Shown here: positions 13,501 to 14,282 of the stretch, in pieces
Position numbering within the stretch: the stretch's first letter is position 1
Layout of the letters: each line of letters begins with the position of its first letter
Position numbers and translations under genes: made by a program
Notes under the pieces: generated by a model
Databases searched by the model: none
The model's input: the letters and a program-made list of their open reading frames with translations, nothing else
Told to the model about the DNA's origin: nothing
NCBI GenBank assembly: GCA_027058255.1
Contig: JALUTE010000196.1
Location: 1 to 14,282 of the forward strand
Direction of reading: 5' to 3'
Origin: Methyloligella sp.
Lineage (GTDB): Bacteria; Pseudomonadota; Alphaproteobacteria; Rhizobiales; JALUTE01
Length of the DNA: 14,282 nt

Positions 13501-14282
13501 TCAACGCGCCCCGGCGCCCGCAGTCGCCTTCGCGACGCGATGGCCGAGCTCGGCGGACAGGCTGCCCGCCTCGAGCCAGGTCTGCAGGCAGGCGGCCGCC
13601 CTGGGTGCCGCTTCGGCCTCGCCCCGATAGGCGGCCATGGCCTCGCACAACTGCTCGAACGGCGCGCCCTTCGCCATCATGTCCCACATCATCGCCTCGT
13701 CGGGGGCGAGGGGGCGAAACATGGCCATCTCCTCCCGGCGCCAGACCAGATAATGCCCGACCGCCGCGACGGTCCGGCCCTCGGGCGGCGGCTCGCCGGC
13801 ATCGAGGGCCAGCCACAGCTCTGGCGCGTTGGTGGTGAAATCGAGGCGCCGACACGCGGCATGGGGGGAGAAGACCAGCCCCGGCCAGTCGTCGGAGATG
13901 ATGGGGGCCAGATGCGCGCGGGTGAGCGCCGGGGCGTCGGGCGCATCGAACGCGTCATTGAGAGCCGCCTCGAGCGCCGCAAGCTCCGCCAGCTCCGGGC
14001 GCTCCGCATAGGGCGGGGCCTCGGCGAGAAAGGCGGCCATGTGCCGGCCGAACCAGCGGGCATTGGGCGTGTCGGAGGGATGGGCGGCGATATAGCGGGC
14101 TGCGAGCGCCGAGAACTGCTCCTCGCCCAGATAGAGGGCGAGCTTCTCATAATCGTTCTCGAGCACCTCGGTCAGCCGCGCACCATAGGCGTTGCGATAG
14201 ACCCCGAGCAGGACCGAGCGGTCCTCCTTCGCGCTCGGTCCTGCTCGGGGTCTATCGCAACGCCTATGGTGCGCGGCTGACC
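13501..14282 (-). CDS. DUF2063 (HvfC/BufC-like) family protein, 5' end not resolved at window edge
   Basis: The family (DUF2063, putative DNA-binding domain; HvfC/BufC) works together with a DUF692 enzyme (HvfB/BufB) in modifying cysteines of small metal-binding peptides such as bufferins. The N-terminal domain block VYRNAYGARLTEVLENDYEKL is visible (about 14160-14237), followed by ARYIAAHPSDTPNARWFGRHM and FLAEAPPYAERPELAELAALE, typical of the family. A C-terminal domain (13501-13850) is less conserved. The first in-frame start inside the window is a GTG at 14166, but family sequence continues upstream through AKEDRSVLLG to about 14232. From there to 14282 the frame reads the reverse copy of an inverted repeat, so that part is not genuine protein. 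The true N-terminus lies outside or has been lost. The DUF692 partner gene is not in the window. Confidence 0.75.
   Translation of the reverse strand, partial: SAAHHRRCDRPRAGPSAKEDRSVLLGVYRNAYGARLTEVLENDYEKLALYLGEEQFSALAARYIAAHPSDTPNARWFGRHMAAFLAEAPPYAERPELAELAALEAALNDAFDAPDAPALTRAHLAPIISDDWPGLVFSPHAACRRLDFTTNAPELWLALDAGEPPPEGRTVAAVGHYLVWRREEMAMFRPLAPDEAMMWDMMAKGAPFEQLCEAMAAYRGEAEAAPRAAACLQTWLEAGSLSAELGHRVAKATAGAGAR
14170..14282. repeat. Perfect 51-bp inverted repeat at the right edge
   Basis: Bases 14170-14220 are the exact reverse complement of 14232-14282, with an 11-base spacer (14221-14231). The left arm is coding sequence of the DUF2063 gene, so the right arm is that same coding sequence turned around. 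Pairing continues to the very last base of the window. Perfect identity over codon wobble positions argues for a very recent event or a fold-back artefact at a contig end. Confidence 0.95.

Noticed and set aside
13540..14280. 246-codon rightward frame opposite the DUF2063 gene
   Set aside because: Antisense of the recognised family protein, and its end lies in the fold-back repeat.

Overview
The window is very GC-rich DNA from an alphaproteobacterium, most likely of the Rhizobiales/Hyphomicrobiales type. The clearest taxonomic marks are a GapR/DUF2312 gene clustered with DUF1244, N-formylglutamate amidohydrolase, DUF1036 and pyruvate kinase genes, a grouping I recall from alphaproteobacteria, plus palindromic intergenic elements of a kind common in that class. 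Genus cannot be read from the sequence.

Left part (1-2754): the C-terminal half of a UDP-glucose 6-dehydrogenase enters from the left edge. It converges with a signal-anchored, low-complexity protein carrying a small cysteine-containing peptidoglycan-binding-like domain. Upstream of that, in the same direction, is a small single-domain jacalin-related lectin, which is unusual in bacteria.

Middle accessory part (2755-5760): after about 700 bp without a gene comes a three-segment membrane protein with a coiled coil. Its C-terminus is a winged-helix domain like the tail of P4/D5-type phage and plasmid primases. It ends at a strong hairpin and is followed by the C-terminal fragment of a VirD4/TraG/HerA-like conjugative ATPase. 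That fragment lacks Walker A and is cut off at a stop near 4870. A five-copy 7-bp tandem repeat runs through its stop codon. I read this stretch as a decayed remnant of an integrative or conjugative element beside the core genome.

Core part (5828-11997): gapR, the DUF1244 gene and an N-formylglutamate amidohydrolase gene run leftward. Divergent from them are a MOFRL-family glycerate 2-kinase, a DUF1036 lipoprotein and pyruvate kinase. With enolase, the kinase pair would connect glycerate to pyruvate. A secreted TPR protein converges on pyruvate kinase.

Right part (12379-14282): a membrane sterol desaturase/fatty acid hydroxylase family protein is flanked by two REP-like palindromes. Then comes a leftward gene of the DUF2063 (HvfC/BufC-like) family, whose 5' end runs into the right edge. 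The last 113 bases are a perfect inverted repeat (51-bp arms, 11-base spacer) lying inside that gene. This is more likely a fold-back assembly or amplification artefact at a contig end than biology.

I saw no rRNA, tRNA, CRISPR array or intact insertion sequence. No complete, clearly new system is present. The best candidates for a second look are the membrane-tethered primase-tail protein with the broken coupling ATPase, the jacalin-like lectin, and the possible bufferin-type locus at the right edge.
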